Below are positions 41,952 to 50,608 of a DNA stretch of 64,000 bases, piece by piece (the first letter of the stretch is position 1; each line of letters opens with the position of its first letter). The notes under the pieces were generated by a model. It was not told the DNA's origin. It made no database searches and saw nothing but the letters and a program-made list of their open reading frames with translations. The stretch comes from Actinocorallia populi (lineage in GTDB: Bacteria > Actinomycetota > Actinomycetes > Streptosporangiales > Streptosporangiaceae): assembly GCF_002995495.1 (NCBI RefSeq), contig NZ_PVZV01000006.1, forward strand, positions 620,001 through 684,000, given 5' to 3'. A program made the position numbers and the translations under genes.

Positions 41952-43151
41952 CTACGGCGTGCGCACCGGAAGCGAGTCCCAGCCGCGGACCGCGGCCATC
42001 GGGTTGAACTCGGCGTTGTCCTGGTCGACCTCCCACTCGGGGAAGCGCTTGAGGATCTCCTCCAGGGCGATGCGGCCTTCCATGCGGGCCAGCGCCGCGC
42101 CGAGGCAGAAGTGGATGCCGCGGCCGAAGGTGAGGAGCTGTCCGCCGGCCTTGCGGTGGATGTCGAAGCGGTCGCCGTCGGGGTAGCGCCGGTCGTCGCG
42201 GTTGGCGGAGCCGTTGAGGAACATCATGACGCCGCCCTCGGGCACCACCTGGCCGTGGAGCCGCACGTCCTTGGCCACGTACCTGGCGATCTGGTGGGAG
42301 GGCGACTCGTAGCGCAGGAGCTCTTCGATGGCGCCCGGGATGAGAGAGGGGTCGGCGACCAGTTCGCGGCGTTGGTCGGGGTGGTCGGCCAGGATCTTCC
42401 CGATCCAGCCGATCAGCCGGTTGGTGGTCTCGTTGCCGGCGCCCGTGATGACGTTGACGTAGAGGAGGATCTCCTCGCGGGTCAGCCTCCGGCGGGTGCC
42501 GGTCTCGTCCTCGAACTCGGCACGCAGCAGGTCGGTCATGATGTCGTCGGAGGGGTGCTCGGCACGCCAGTCGATGTACCGGGCGAACATGTCGCTGTCG
42601 GCGAAGAACTTCGAGGTGTCCATGGGCTGCCCGGCCTCGGGGCGCAGGCCCTCGTCGACGCGGTCGCGGATCCACTCCTGGTCGTCCTCGGGGATGCCCA
42701 GCAGCATGCCGATCGTGCGCATCGGCACCTGCGCGCCGAGGTCGGCGACGAAGTCGAAGCCGCCGGCTCCGACCAGGGGGTCCAGGCTGCGCGCGCAGAA
42801 GGCGCGGATCTTGGGCTCCAGGGCCGCCACCTTCTTGGGCGTGAAGACACCCGACATCAGCCTTCGGTGGGTGGCGTGCATCGGCGGGTCCTCGAAGATG
42901 ACCACGCCCGGCGGGATCTCCATGTCGATCTTGATCAGCTCAAGGATGTTGCCGCGCCCCGAGATGTACGTCGCCGGGTCGGTCAGACCCCGGTCGACGT
43001 CCTCGAAGCGGCTGACGGCGTAGAAGTCGTGCTGCTCGTTGTAGTAGAGCGGCGCCTCCTCGCGCAGCCGGCGGTACACCGGATAGGGGTCGGCGTTGAT
43101 GCCGACGTCGTAAGGGTCGTAGTAGACGTCGCTCGCGTCGGTAACCGGCAT
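41952..43151 (-). CDS. Cytochrome P450 monooxygenase
   Basis: A 399-residue bacterial class I P450. The I-helix oxygen-activation motif is GAGNETT, the K-helix ExxR is in EELLRYESP, and the haem-binding loop FGRGIHFCLGAALARME holds ligand Cys349. Its close family is the soluble actinobacterial CYPs that need ferredoxin partners; none is encoded here. ATG 43151 follows gggagg. Two copies of the palindromic operator (43220, 43244) lie in its promoter region, so it belongs to the regulon of the TetR at 43304. It probably hydroxylates the cluster's substrate or an intermediate. Confidence 0.92.
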   Translation of the reverse strand: MPVTDASDVYYDPYDVGINADPYPVYRRLREEAPLYYNEQHDFYAVSRFEDVDRGLTDPATYISGRGNILELIKIDMEIPPGVVIFEDPPMHATHRRLMSGVFTPKKVAALEPKIRAFCARSLDPLVGAGGFDFVADLGAQVPMRTIGMLLGIPEDDQEWIRDRVDEGLRPEAGQPMDTSKFFADSDMFARYIDWRAEHPSDDIMTDLLRAEFEDETGTRRRLTREEILLYVNVITGAGNETTNRLIGWIGKILADHPDQRRELVADPSLIPGAIEELLRYESPSHQIARYVAKDVRLHGQVVPEGGVMMFLNGSANRDDRRYPDGDRFDIHRKAGGQLLTFGRGIHFCLGAALARMEGRIALEEILKRFPEWEVDQDNAEFNPMAAVRGWDSLPVRTP

Positions 43152-43219
43152 CACGGGCCCTCCCTCGGAACGGCGACCGTCCCCGACTCCGCACAACGAT
43201 GCTGAGCGGTCGCACAGCT

Positions 43220-43256
43220 GACACTCGGTGCCTCGCAAACTATGACACTCGGTGCC
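43220..43256. promoter_or_regulatory. Regulon operators A and B upstream of P450
   Basis: Two 13-bp palindrome-type sites, both gacactcggtgcc, are at 43220-43232 and 43244-43256. They are exactly 24 bp apart. They lie 68 bp and more upstream of the P450 ATG. Confidence 0.85.
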
Positions 43257-43303
43257 AGGGGTCAATACCCGCACCGGCGCCGGCATCGGCGAGGAGTGCG
43301 GCC

Positions 43304-43924
43304 TCAGGTGCGGGTGTCGGCAGGCCGCATGCGGCGGCTGTTCCGCACCGACTCCTCCAGACCGGGGAGCATCTGGGCCATGCTGAACGCGCGGTAGACG
43401 AGCTCGACGAGATTGCTCGACTCGTCGCGCAGCCATTGGTCGTACGCGGCGTTCGCGGCGCCGAGGGCGATGTGCGCGGCGAGCTGCGGGCCGAGATCCT
43501 CGACCGGCGCGTCCATGCGGCGCGCCGCGAACCGTGCCACGACCGCCTGCCAGTCGGCGTGCCGGAGCGCGGCGTTGGCCCGCAGCGCGGGCGTCTGCAG
43601 GATGAGCTTCATCCGCGCGCGGTGCGCGACGGGACCGTCGCTGTGCACGCGGTTGAACCACAACACCCCGTCCGCGATCACCTCGAACATCGGACGGTCG
43701 TCCGGTACGGACGTGAACCATTCATCGAGGTTGCGGAGGAGGGTCTCGAAATCTCCGAACAGGATGTTGTTCTTCGACTCGAAGTAGCGGAAGAAGGTGC
43801 GTCGCGCTATACCGGCCGCGGCGGCGATGTCGTCCACCGATGTCTCACGGAACCCCCGCTCCTCGAACAGTTCGAGCGCCACCTTCTCGACGGCCTCGAT
43901 CGGCACCTGCTGCGGCTTCTTCAC
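43304..43924 (-). CDS. TetR-family regulator, mycofactocin-system (MftR)-like; likely cluster regulator
   Basis: A 206-residue TetR protein. The helix-turn-helix is ALELFEERGFRETSVDDIA then GIARRTFFRYFESKNNILFGD. That RRTFFRYF-SKN pattern and the C-terminal ARMKLILQTPALRANA and ALGAANAAYDQWL resemble the MftR-type regulators of mycofactocin loci (from memory, not a search); no mft genes are here. The GTG start at 43924 has agggagag upstream. It is divergent from the VOC gene with operator C between them, and six copies of that operator dot the cluster. It is the best candidate for the protein that binds them. Confidence 0.88.
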   Translation of the reverse strand: MKKPQQVPIEAVEKVALELFEERGFRETSVDDIAAAAGIARRTFFRYFESKNNILFGDFETLLRNLDEWFTSVPDDRPMFEVIADGVLWFNRVHSDGPVAHRARMKLILQTPALRANAALRHADWQAVVARFAARRMDAPVEDLGPQLAAHIALGAANAAYDQWLRDESSNLVELVYRAFSMAQMLPGLEESVRNSRRMRPADTRT

Positions 43925-44052
43925 ACACCTCTCCCTTGCTGCAAGGCGGCACCGCTCTGCGGCGCGAGTGCGGGGCGGCGGGTGTCCGACACCGCTGACC
44001 GACCGTGCTCTCCCATCGCTTCGAGGAGGCCGCCCGTGTACCCGACAGCCTA

Positions 44053-44081
44053 TGGCACTCGGTGCCTCGCTGGAGTAGCCT
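44053..44081 (+). promoter_or_regulatory. Promoter with operator C before the VOC gene
   Basis: The palindromic operator ggcactcggtgcc (44054-44066) overlaps a -35-like tggcac (44053-44058). After 17 bp comes a -10-like tagcct (44076-44081). The same layout recurs at 45581-45609. The VOC ATG is at 44118, and the divergent tetR start is 129 bp to the left of the operator. Confidence 0.7.
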
Positions 44082-44117
44082 CAGGCGACCGAGCCGATCA
44101 CGGCAGAGGGGATCGAC

Positions 44118-44528
44118 ATGCATCGCAACCTGTTGAGCACCATCGTCATCGATGTTCCTTCCGATGTCCGGGACCAGACCATCGCCTTCTGGTCGGCGGC
44201 ACTCGGCGCGACGCCCGCGGCCACGCGCATGCCGAACTACCACATCCTCCAGGACGCCTCCCCGGGCAACCGGATCGTCGTCCAGGACGTCGGCTCGGGC
44301 TCGGCCGGCATCCACTTCGACATCCACACCGACGACCTCGACGCGGAGGTCGAACGGCTCGCGGCATGCGGCGCGACCGTGGTCGACCGCACCTGGGCCG
44401 ACCACCCCGGCCGCTGGATCATCATGCGGGACCCGGCGGGCATGGAGTTCTGCGTCGTGGAGGCGCTCACCGAGCTGCGCCGCGCCGACCACGCCGATTT
44501 CGAGCGCCGGGCCAGGCCGACGGGCTGA
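44118..44528 (+). CDS. VOC-superfamily (glyoxalase/bleomycin-resistance fold) protein
   Basis: A 136-residue protein made of paired beta-alpha-beta-beta-beta modules. Conserved blocks are GIHFDIHTDDLDAEVERLAACGATVV and WIIMRDPAGMEFCVVEA. In this fold a His and Glu/Gln from each module bind a metal; here the His in HFDIH and the Glu in MEFCVV fit the pattern. Family roles include lyases, dioxygenases and binding proteins, so the reaction is open. It is the first rightward gene of the catabolic cluster, behind operator C, and is followed by an NTF2-like gene 41 bp downstream. Confidence 0.85.
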   Translation: MHRNLLSTIVIDVPSDVRDQTIAFWSAALGATPAATRMPNYHILQDASPGNRIVVQDVGSGSAGIHFDIHTDDLDAEVERLAACGATVVDRTWADHPGRWIIMRDPAGMEFCVVEALTELRRADHADFERRARPTG

Positions 44529-44569
44529 GGCCCCTCGACGACGCCCGGTCCACAGGAGGGCCGACGACA

Positions 44570-45010
44570 ATGAACCTGCCGGTCGAGGACGTGATCGAAC
44601 TGGAGCAGCTCTGCGCCGCCTACGCGCTGAAGATGACCCAGGGCGACATCGGCTACATCATCGAGCACATCTGCACGGACGACGGCACCTACAGCGCCTT
44701 CGGCGAGACGTACGGCCTGGAGGACTGGCCGAGGCTGGTGGAGGCCGCCCCGAAGGGCCTGTTCCTCACCGGCAGGCCCGTTCTCGAGCTCGACGGGGAC
44801 ACGGGCTCGGGCGAGGTGCCGCTGCTCTTCATCGACCAGACGAACCACCACATGCGCATGGGGTGGTACAGCGACACCTACCGGCGCACGGAGAACGGCT
44901 GGCGCCTGAGGACCCGCAGGATGACGTTCCTCCGCCGCAACGGCGGCGCCGACTCCGGAAAACCGCATGACCCCCGCCGTCCGAAGCCCTCGGCCGGACG
45001 TCCCGGCTGA
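44570..45010 (+). CDS. SnoaL/NTF2-like domain protein
   Basis: A 146-residue small cone-shaped domain protein (SnoaL_4 type). It opens with the N-terminal helix VEDVIELEQLCAAYALKMTQGD, then YIIEHICTDDGTYSAFG, and closes with NHHMRMGWYSDTYRRTENGWRLRTRRMTFLR. Family members act as hydratases, isomerases or small subunits of ring oxygenases, and the paired His in TNHHMRMG may be functional. It follows the VOC gene by 41 bp with acaggagg before its ATG, so both are in one operon. About 607 bp without a clear gene follow. Confidence 0.82.
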   Translation: MNLPVEDVIELEQLCAAYALKMTQGDIGYIIEHICTDDGTYSAFGETYGLEDWPRLVEAAPKGLFLTGRPVLELDGDTGSGEVPLLFIDQTNHHMRMGWYSDTYRRTENGWRLRTRRMTFLRRNGGADSGKPHDPRRPKPSAGRPG

Positions 45011-45616
45011 CGGCCTTCCGGCCGTGCGAGCGGGCCGCACCCGGGGCGGTCCGCGGACGCGCGTGGTGATCAGGTCCTTCTGGACCCGGGCGATACCGCC
45101 CATCCCGCTCCGCGCCCGGCCGTACGGGTGGGCGCGGAGCGGCGCCACGCCGACGGCCGCCGCGTTGCTCTCCCGGTGCGGCGAGGCCGAATAGATCGAC
45201 ACTCAGTGCCACCTCCCCTCGTGCGCGGCTCGCGGACGCCCTCGCTTGCCGCCGCGAGCACCGGCCCCGGAAAGGCGACATCGGCCGATCGCAGTGCCGG
45301 TGCATCGGCGACGATCGCCACCTCGACTCCCCGCACCCGAGACGCACCGGCGTCGTCGGCCGTGTGCAGCTCATCCCAGCCGGAACCGGCCACGGAGGTG
45401 TCGAATCCGGCCGTCCGCCCGGCGTTCTCGAGGCGTCCGACGGCGCGCCCGCCCACACGGTCCACGACCTGCGCGATCGCCTCGCACCGGTCGTGCCCCT
45501 CCAGGGGCAGCGGACGTCCACGGGTGCCCGATCGGCATGAAACGCTTGAAATTAACTGGCACTCAGTGCCTGGCGGGCTCTGGCACTGAGTGCCTCGCTC
45601 GGGTAGCGTCCCGGCC
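45011..45616. other. Gene-poor gap with operators D, E and F
   Basis: This 606-bp stretch has no convincing gene. A minus-strand frame between about 45215 and 45535 has protein-like content (for example GRTAGFDTSVAGSGWDELH) with GC-rich third positions, but less so than neighbours, and no good start. It may be a decayed gene. Operator D (gacactcagtgcc, 45198-45210) lies here although no gene begins close by; E and F precede the acyl-CoA ligase. Confidence 0.4.
45558..45609 (+). promoter_or_regulatory. Operators E and F with the acyl-CoA ligase promoter
   Basis: Operators ggcactcagtgcc (45558-45570) and ggcactgagtgcc (45582-45594), both perfect palindromes, are exactly 24 bp apart. F overlaps the -35-like tggcac (45581-45586); after 17 bp comes the -10-like tagcgt (45604-45609). 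The start codon at 45617 is only 7 bp downstream, so the mRNA is probably leaderless. This arrangement implies repression by blocking RNA polymerase. Confidence 0.8.
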
Positions 45617-47302
45617 ATGAGCGAATGTGAGACGCTCGCGGGGCCCCCGCTGCACGAGGCCACAGGCATCGGCGGCCGCACCCTCGGCGCCCTCCTGACC
45701 GAACTCTGCGCACGGGTCCCCGACCACGAGGCACTCGTCTTCGACGACCCGTTCCTGTGCGGCGCGACCGTACGGTGGACCTACGGCGACCTCGAACGGC
45801 AGGCCCGGCGCGTCGCGAAGGCGCTCCTGGCGGCGGGCATCGGCAAGGGAGCCCGGGTGGGCGTGCTCATGGGGAACCGGCCCGAGGCGGTCGCGTCCCT
45901 CTTCGGCGGCGCGCTCGCCGGCGCGGTCGTGGTGCCGCTGTCGACCTTCTCCCCGAAACCGGAGCTCTCCCACCTGCTCGCGCACGCCGACCTGAGCGTG
46001 CTCCTGCTCCAGACGACGATGGGCGCCCACCGGTTCGCCGCCGACGTCACCGAGCTGTGCCCGGCCGCCGCGAGCCCCGGGTCCATCGCCGACGCCGCAT
46101 ACCCCTACCTGCGCCATGCCGCGGCTCTCGGCCCGGTGGAGTACACGTGCGGGATCGAACCGTGGGAGCGGTTCCTGCAGCGCGGCGACACGATCGACGA
46201 CGAGCTGCTGGACGCCGCCGCCGCCCAGGTCCACGCCTCCGACCCCGCGGTCATCATCTACAGCTCGGGTACGACCGACCGGCCGAAGGGCGTGCTGCAC
46301 CACCACGAGGCGGTCGCGTTGCAGTGCTGGACGCAGGCCGGTCTGTTCGGCCGCGACGAGTCGACGCGGCTGTGGTGCGCGCTCCCGATCTTCTGGACCG
46401 CCGGCCTGAACGCGGCGATGGGGGCCACGCTCGCCGCCGGCGGCACCTGGGTGATGCAGGAGGTGTTCGAGCCCGGTCACGCGCTGCGGCTCATGGAGCG
46501 GGAGCGCGTGACCGAACCGCACACGCTCCCGCACCAGGCCCGCGCCCTGGAGGAGCACCCGGACTGGCCTTCGACCGACCTCTCGTCGTGCACGAGGGTC
46601 TTCGGCAAGTCGGTGTTCACCCGTCATCCGAGCGTCACCGGGGACACGAGCTGGAACATGCCGGTCGGCTACGGCTCGTCCGAGACGTGCTCGTTCTTCA
46701 CCGCCCATCCGTCCGGCACGCCGCGCGAGCTGCTGAGGCGGCGAGGCTACGGGCGGCTTCTCGCCGGAAACGAGCTCCGGGTCGTCGACCCCGAGACCGG
46801 CCGGGTGCTCGGCCCGGACGAGGAGGGCGAGCTCGCCGTGCGCGGGCCGACCCTCATGGACCACTACGTCAAGCGCACGCGCGCCGAGTGCTTCGACGCC
46901 GACGGCTTCTACCGCACCGGCGACCTCGGCTCGTACGACGAGGACGGGTACGTGTACTTCAGCGGACGCCGCACGGAAGTGATCAAGACCGCGGGCGCCA
47001 CCGTGTCACCGGCCGAGATCGAGGTCCGGTTGCAGGCGTACGAGCCGGTCAAGCTGGCGCGCGCCGTCGGCGTCCCGGACGACCGGCGCGCGGAGATCGT
47101 CGTGCTCTGCGTCGAGCTGAAAGCCGGTGCCACCGCGACCGAGGACGACATCAAGTCCTTCCTGCGCGAACGGCTGGCCGCCTACAAGGTGCCCAAACGA
47201 GTGCTCTTCTTCCCCGAAGGCGAGGTCCCGATGAACCGCAGCGGCATGAAGGTGAAGGACGAGGCACTCGTGGCCCTGGCGCGGGAACGGCTCAGCCGGT
47301 GA
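45617..47302 (+). CDS. Acyl-CoA synthetase / AMP-dependent ligase
   Basis: A 561-residue adenylate-forming enzyme that activates a carboxylic acid to its CoA thioester. The phosphate-loop motif is VIIYSSGTTDRPKGVLHHH, followed by GYGSSETCSF, the GELAVRGPTLMDHY block, hinge YRTGDLGSYDEDGYVYFSGR and C-terminal YKVPKRVLFFPEGEVPMNRSGMKVK with the catalytic Lys. Specificity is unknown; long acyl or cyclic acids are usual for this clade. The ATG at 45617 follows its promoter so closely that the transcript is probably leaderless. A GTGA overlap joins it to the next VOC gene. It starts the main eastward operon of the cluster. Confidence 0.92.
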   Translation: MSECETLAGPPLHEATGIGGRTLGALLTELCARVPDHEALVFDDPFLCGATVRWTYGDLERQARRVAKALLAAGIGKGARVGVLMGNRPEAVASLFGGALAGAVVVPLSTFSPKPELSHLLAHADLSVLLLQTTMGAHRFAADVTELCPAAASPGSIADAAYPYLRHAAALGPVEYTCGIEPWERFLQRGDTIDDELLDAAAAQVHASDPAVIIYSSGTTDRPKGVLHHHEAVALQCWTQAGLFGRDESTRLWCALPIFWTAGLNAAMGATLAAGGTWVMQEVFEPGHALRLMERERVTEPHTLPHQARALEEHPDWPSTDLSSCTRVFGKSVFTRHPSVTGDTSWNMPVGYGSSETCSFFTAHPSGTPRELLRRRGYGRLLAGNELRVVDPETGRVLGPDEEGELAVRGPTLMDHYVKRTRAECFDADGFYRTGDLGSYDEDGYVYFSGRRTEVIKTAGATVSPAEIEVRLQAYEPVKLARAVGVPDDRRAEIVVLCVELKAGATATEDDIKSFLRERLAAYKVPKRVLFFPEGEVPMNRSGMKVKDEALVALARERLSR

Positions 47303-47763
47303 ACGGCGACGAGCAGGGCCCGCTGCGGCACTCCGCCCTCTTCCACACCGGCGTCGTCGTCGACGACCTCGCCTCCGCCAAGGAGGAGCTCGGCGGCAGC
47401 CTCGGCGTCACGTGGCACGCCGGCGGCGCCGACGTGCGGCTGATCACCGACGACGGCGCGCGAACCGTGCGGACGGCCTACGCGCTCTCCCGAGAGGGCC
47501 CGCACCACGTCGAGCTGTGCCAGTCGGTCGAGGGGACGTTGTGGACGGCGACCGCGCAGGGCGGCGCCCACCACCTCGGCTACTGGGTCGACGACGTGGC
47601 ATCGGCCTCCGCGGCGCTGGAACGGCTCGGCTCGCGCAGGATCGCGAGCATCGCCGTCAACGACGACGCATCGCCGTTCTGCGCCTACCACCGGACCGGC
47701 AACGGGCTCTTCGTCGAGATCGTCGCTCTGGCCTTCCGGCCGCTGCTCTTGCCCGCGAAGTGA
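47299..47763 (+). CDS. VOC-superfamily protein
   Basis: A 154-residue two-module VOC protein. It starts LRHSALFHTGVVVDDLASAKEEL and has HHVELCQSVEGTLW and AHHLGYWVDDVASASAALERLG, then the C-terminal GNGLFVEIVAL with the likely metal-binding Glu. The pattern H...E...H...E is compatible with a glyoxalase/dioxygenase metal site. The GTG at 47299 overlaps the ligase stop by 4 bp. Its job in the pathway is unknown; isomerisation or ring opening of a CoA ester is possible. Confidence 0.82.
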   Translation: MNGDEQGPLRHSALFHTGVVVDDLASAKEELGGSLGVTWHAGGADVRLITDDGARTVRTAYALSREGPHHVELCQSVEGTLWTATAQGGAHHLGYWVDDVASASAALERLGSRRIASIAVNDDASPFCAYHRTGNGLFVEIVALAFRPLLLPAK

Positions 47764-47806
47764 TGTGGCACCGCCACGCGCTCGTATCCGAGACCGGAGG
47801 TTCGAC

Positions 47807-49186
47807 ATGACCACTGCCGACATGGGGCCGCGTCCCGGGGAGGTCGACGACGTCCCGCGCGGCGAACGCTTCTACCAGCGGCTGCTCGACGAGGACACCC
47901 GGCCGGTTCCCGCGAGCCTGCGCGCGACGTCGGCCGGCCCGCCGGACGGTGCGGGCATCGCACCCTCCCGCTACTTCGACCCCGAGATCCACCGGCTCGA
48001 GGTCGAACGGGTGTGGAACCGGGTCTGGCAGATGGCGTGCCGCGAGGAGCAGATCCCCGAGGTCGGCGACTCCGTCGTCTACGAGATCGCCGACACCTCG
48101 CTCATCGTCGTGCGTACCGCGCCGGACGAGATCCGCGCCTTCCACAACTCGTGCCTCCATCGGGGCACGCAGCTCCGGACCCGGGCCGGCCACGTCAAGC
48201 GGTTCCGCTGCCCCTACCACGGGTTCACCTGGAACCTCGACGGGAGCCTCCACGAGATCCCCTGCGCGTGGGACTTCCCGCAGGTCGATCCGGCCACGTT
48301 CCGGCTCCCCGAAGCACGGGTCGGAACGTGGGGCGGGTTCGTGTTCGTGAACACCGATCCGAACGCCGGACCGCTGGAGGAGCACCTGGAGGACCTGCCG
48401 GCGCACTTCACCGCGTGGCCGCTGGAGGAGCGGCGCCTCACCGCACACATCGTGCGGACGATGCCGTGCAACTGGAAGGTGGCGCTCGAGGCGTTCATCG
48501 AGGCCTACCACACGATGACGGTGCACCCTCAGCTGCTGCGCACGGCGGCGGACACGCTGACCCAGTACGACGTCTACGGCCCGCATGTCAGCCGCATGCT
48601 CACCGCGGTCGGCATCAGCAGCGAGCACCTCGACCGCCCGCTCGACGACGCAGAGATCGTCAAGGCCATGCTCGGCTCCACCGAGGAGGAGATCGTCCTC
48701 GAACCGGGATCGACGGCCCGCAGGGTGCTGGCGGACCGGGTGCGCGCCTCGCTGCACCGGCGCACGGGCCGCGACCACGCGCACATCACCGATGCCGAGG
48801 CGCTCGACGGCATCGAATACTTCCTCTTCCCGAACTTCATGCCGTGGGGCGGGTACCTGACCTCGTTCGCCTACCGGTTCCGTCCGGACGGCAACGATCC
48901 CGGCTCGTGCGTGATCGACATCATGGTGCTCGAGCCGGTCCCGCAAGACGGCCCCCGCCCGCCCGCCGCCAAGACCCGCTACCTCGGCCCGGACGAGAGC
49001 TGGACCGACGCCCCCGAGCTCGGCGTCTTCGGCCGGGTGTTCAACCAGGACGGCGCCCGGTTCGCGCGCGTCCAACGCGGCCTGCGCGCCTCGGTGCGGA
49101 CGAGCGGCACGCTGGCGCGCTACCAGGAGAGCCGGATCCGCCATTTCCACGCGACGCTCGACGCCTATTTCACCCGGTCCGACTGA
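47807..49186 (+). CDS. Rieske-type ring-hydroxylating oxygenase, large subunit
   Basis: A 459-residue oxygenase alpha subunit. The Rieske [2Fe-2S] cluster is bound by Cys116-x-His118 and Cys135-x2-His138 (NSCLHRG and RCPYHGFTW). The mononuclear iron site is in the C-terminal catalytic domain, visible as EAFIEAYHTMTVHPQLL with the usual two His. It would insert oxygen into an aromatic or alicyclic ring; electron-transfer partners are not encoded nearby. cggagg precedes ATG 47807. No beta subunit gene is seen, so it is likely a homomeric (three-component or ketosteroid-hydroxylase-like) type. Confidence 0.92.
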   Translation: MTTADMGPRPGEVDDVPRGERFYQRLLDEDTRPVPASLRATSAGPPDGAGIAPSRYFDPEIHRLEVERVWNRVWQMACREEQIPEVGDSVVYEIADTSLIVVRTAPDEIRAFHNSCLHRGTQLRTRAGHVKRFRCPYHGFTWNLDGSLHEIPCAWDFPQVDPATFRLPEARVGTWGGFVFVNTDPNAGPLEEHLEDLPAHFTAWPLEERRLTAHIVRTMPCNWKVALEAFIEAYHTMTVHPQLLRTAADTLTQYDVYGPHVSRMLTAVGISSEHLDRPLDDAEIVKAMLGSTEEEIVLEPGSTARRVLADRVRASLHRRTGRDHAHITDAEALDGIEYFLFPNFMPWGGYLTSFAYRFRPDGNDPGSCVIDIMVLEPVPQDGPRPPAAKTRYLGPDESWTDAPELGVFGRVFNQDGARFARVQRGLRASVRTSGTLARYQESRIRHFHATLDAYFTRSD

Positions 49187-49221
49187 ACGGTCCTGAACGC
49201 CGACGAAGAGAAAGGGACGCC

Positions 49222-50592
49222 ATGCCACAGACACGTGACGAGGCCACGGGCGGTCAGCCCGCCGACGACGAGCGCTACACCGTGGTCTCGACCGACAGCC
49301 ATGTAGGGCCGTCCGTCAAGGAGCAGCTGCGGGAGTACTGCGACTCCAGGCACCTCGCGGACTTCGACCGCTTCGTGGAGCAGATGGAAGGGCACGGCCT
49401 GCTCTCCTACCGCTCCTCCGAGGCCGCCAAGCCTGGTGCGGACGAGAGCTGGTCGCTCGGACGCTCCCAGGCCGAGCGGTTCGGCAAGAGCGCGGGGATC
49501 CGCAACGCCGACCAGGTCGGCCTCCGCTTCCTGCAGCGCAGCTACGAGCACAGCCTGATGCCGGGGCTCCAGGACCACGCGGCCCGCATCGCCGACATGG
49601 ACAAGTCTGGCGTCGCCGCGGACGTCATCTTCCACGGTGGGCTGAACGGACAGTCGATCCCGTTCTCGACCACCGGTCTCATCGCGTGGGGCGACTCGAC
49701 GTACAACCACCTCGAACCCGCCGGAGTCCGCATCTACAACCGCTGGCTGGCGGACTTCGTGTCCCAGGCCCCGCAACGCCACGCAGGCATCGCCCACATC
49801 CCGATCTCCGATCCCGAGGCGTGCGTCCGCGAGGTCGAGTGGGCGGCCGCCGCCGGCTTGAAGGGCATCAACCTTCCCGCGCCGCGCGGTGACTTCCCGA
49901 TGCTCAACGACCCCGTGTGGGAGCCGCTGTGGGCGGCGTGCGAGGACACCGGCCTGTCGCTCAACACCCATGGCGGCGGTGGAGAGCACTACCCGTACCA
50001 GGGCCAGGGCGCGCTGACGATGTACATGATGGAGACGGCGTGGCGGACCCGCCGCGGCCTCTGGGTGATGATCCTCGGCGGGGTCTTCGCCCGCCACCCG
50101 CGCCTGAAGCTGGTGCTCACCGAGCAGTGGCTGGACTGGGCGCCCGGCGTGATCGACGACATGGACGGGCTCTACAAGAGCCCGGCGAGCTCCGCGGTCC
50201 GGGCCGCCCTGCCCGAACCGCCGTCGGAGTACTTCATGCGCAACTGCTACATCGGCGCGAGCTTCATGGCGAACTGGGAGGCGAAGTTCGGGATCGAGCA
50301 CGACCTCGCGCTCAACATCATGTGGGGCGACGACTACCCCCACGCCGAGGGGACCTGGCCGCACACGCGGCAGGCGATGCAGTACACCTTCCACGACATC
50401 GAGCCGAAGTACACCCGGCAGCTCATCGGCGGCACGGCGATCGACGTGTACGGGCTCGACCCGGTCGAGCTGAAGAAGATCGCCGCGAGGATCGGCCCGA
50501 CGGCGGCGGAGCTCTCGACACCCTGCTCGCCGCCCGAGGACGAGGTGGTCGGCCTCTATGCGTTCCGCACCGGTCCGGGAATCTTCATCTGA
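49222..50592 (+). CDS. Amidohydrolase-related (PF04909-type) protein
   Basis: A 456-residue TIM-barrel amidohydrolase-2-family enzyme. The N-terminus VVSTDSHVGPSVKEQLREY has the D-x-H variant of the metal motif instead of H-x-H. Later blocks are FHGGLNGQSIP, SLNTHGGGGEHY, LVLTEQWLDWAPGVIDDM and IMWGDDYPHAEGTWPHT, which supply likely His and Asp metal ligands. The family covers decarboxylases and C-C or C-N hydrolases. Such actinobacterial proteins often accompany Rieske oxygenases and CoA ligases in cyclic-compound degradation. The start has agaaaggga upstream and the gene follows the oxygenase by 35 bp. Confidence 0.85.
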   Translation: MPQTRDEATGGQPADDERYTVVSTDSHVGPSVKEQLREYCDSRHLADFDRFVEQMEGHGLLSYRSSEAAKPGADESWSLGRSQAERFGKSAGIRNADQVGLRFLQRSYEHSLMPGLQDHAARIADMDKSGVAADVIFHGGLNGQSIPFSTTGLIAWGDSTYNHLEPAGVRIYNRWLADFVSQAPQRHAGIAHIPISDPEACVREVEWAAAAGLKGINLPAPRGDFPMLNDPVWEPLWAACEDTGLSLNTHGGGGEHYPYQGQGALTMYMMETAWRTRRGLWVMILGGVFARHPRLKLVLTEQWLDWAPGVIDDMDGLYKSPASSAVRAALPEPPSEYFMRNCYIGASFMANWEAKFGIEHDLALNIMWGDDYPHAEGTWPHTRQAMQYTFHDIEPKYTRQLIGGTAIDVYGLDPVELKKIAARIGPTAAELSTPCSPPEDEVVGLYAFRTGPGIFI

Positions 50593-50608
50593 GGGGACGG
50601 TGATCATC

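Noticed and set aside
43304-43924. A mycofactocin biosynthesis locus
   Set aside because: Only the TetR resembles the MftR group; no mftA-F-type precursor, radical SAM or maturase gene is in the window.
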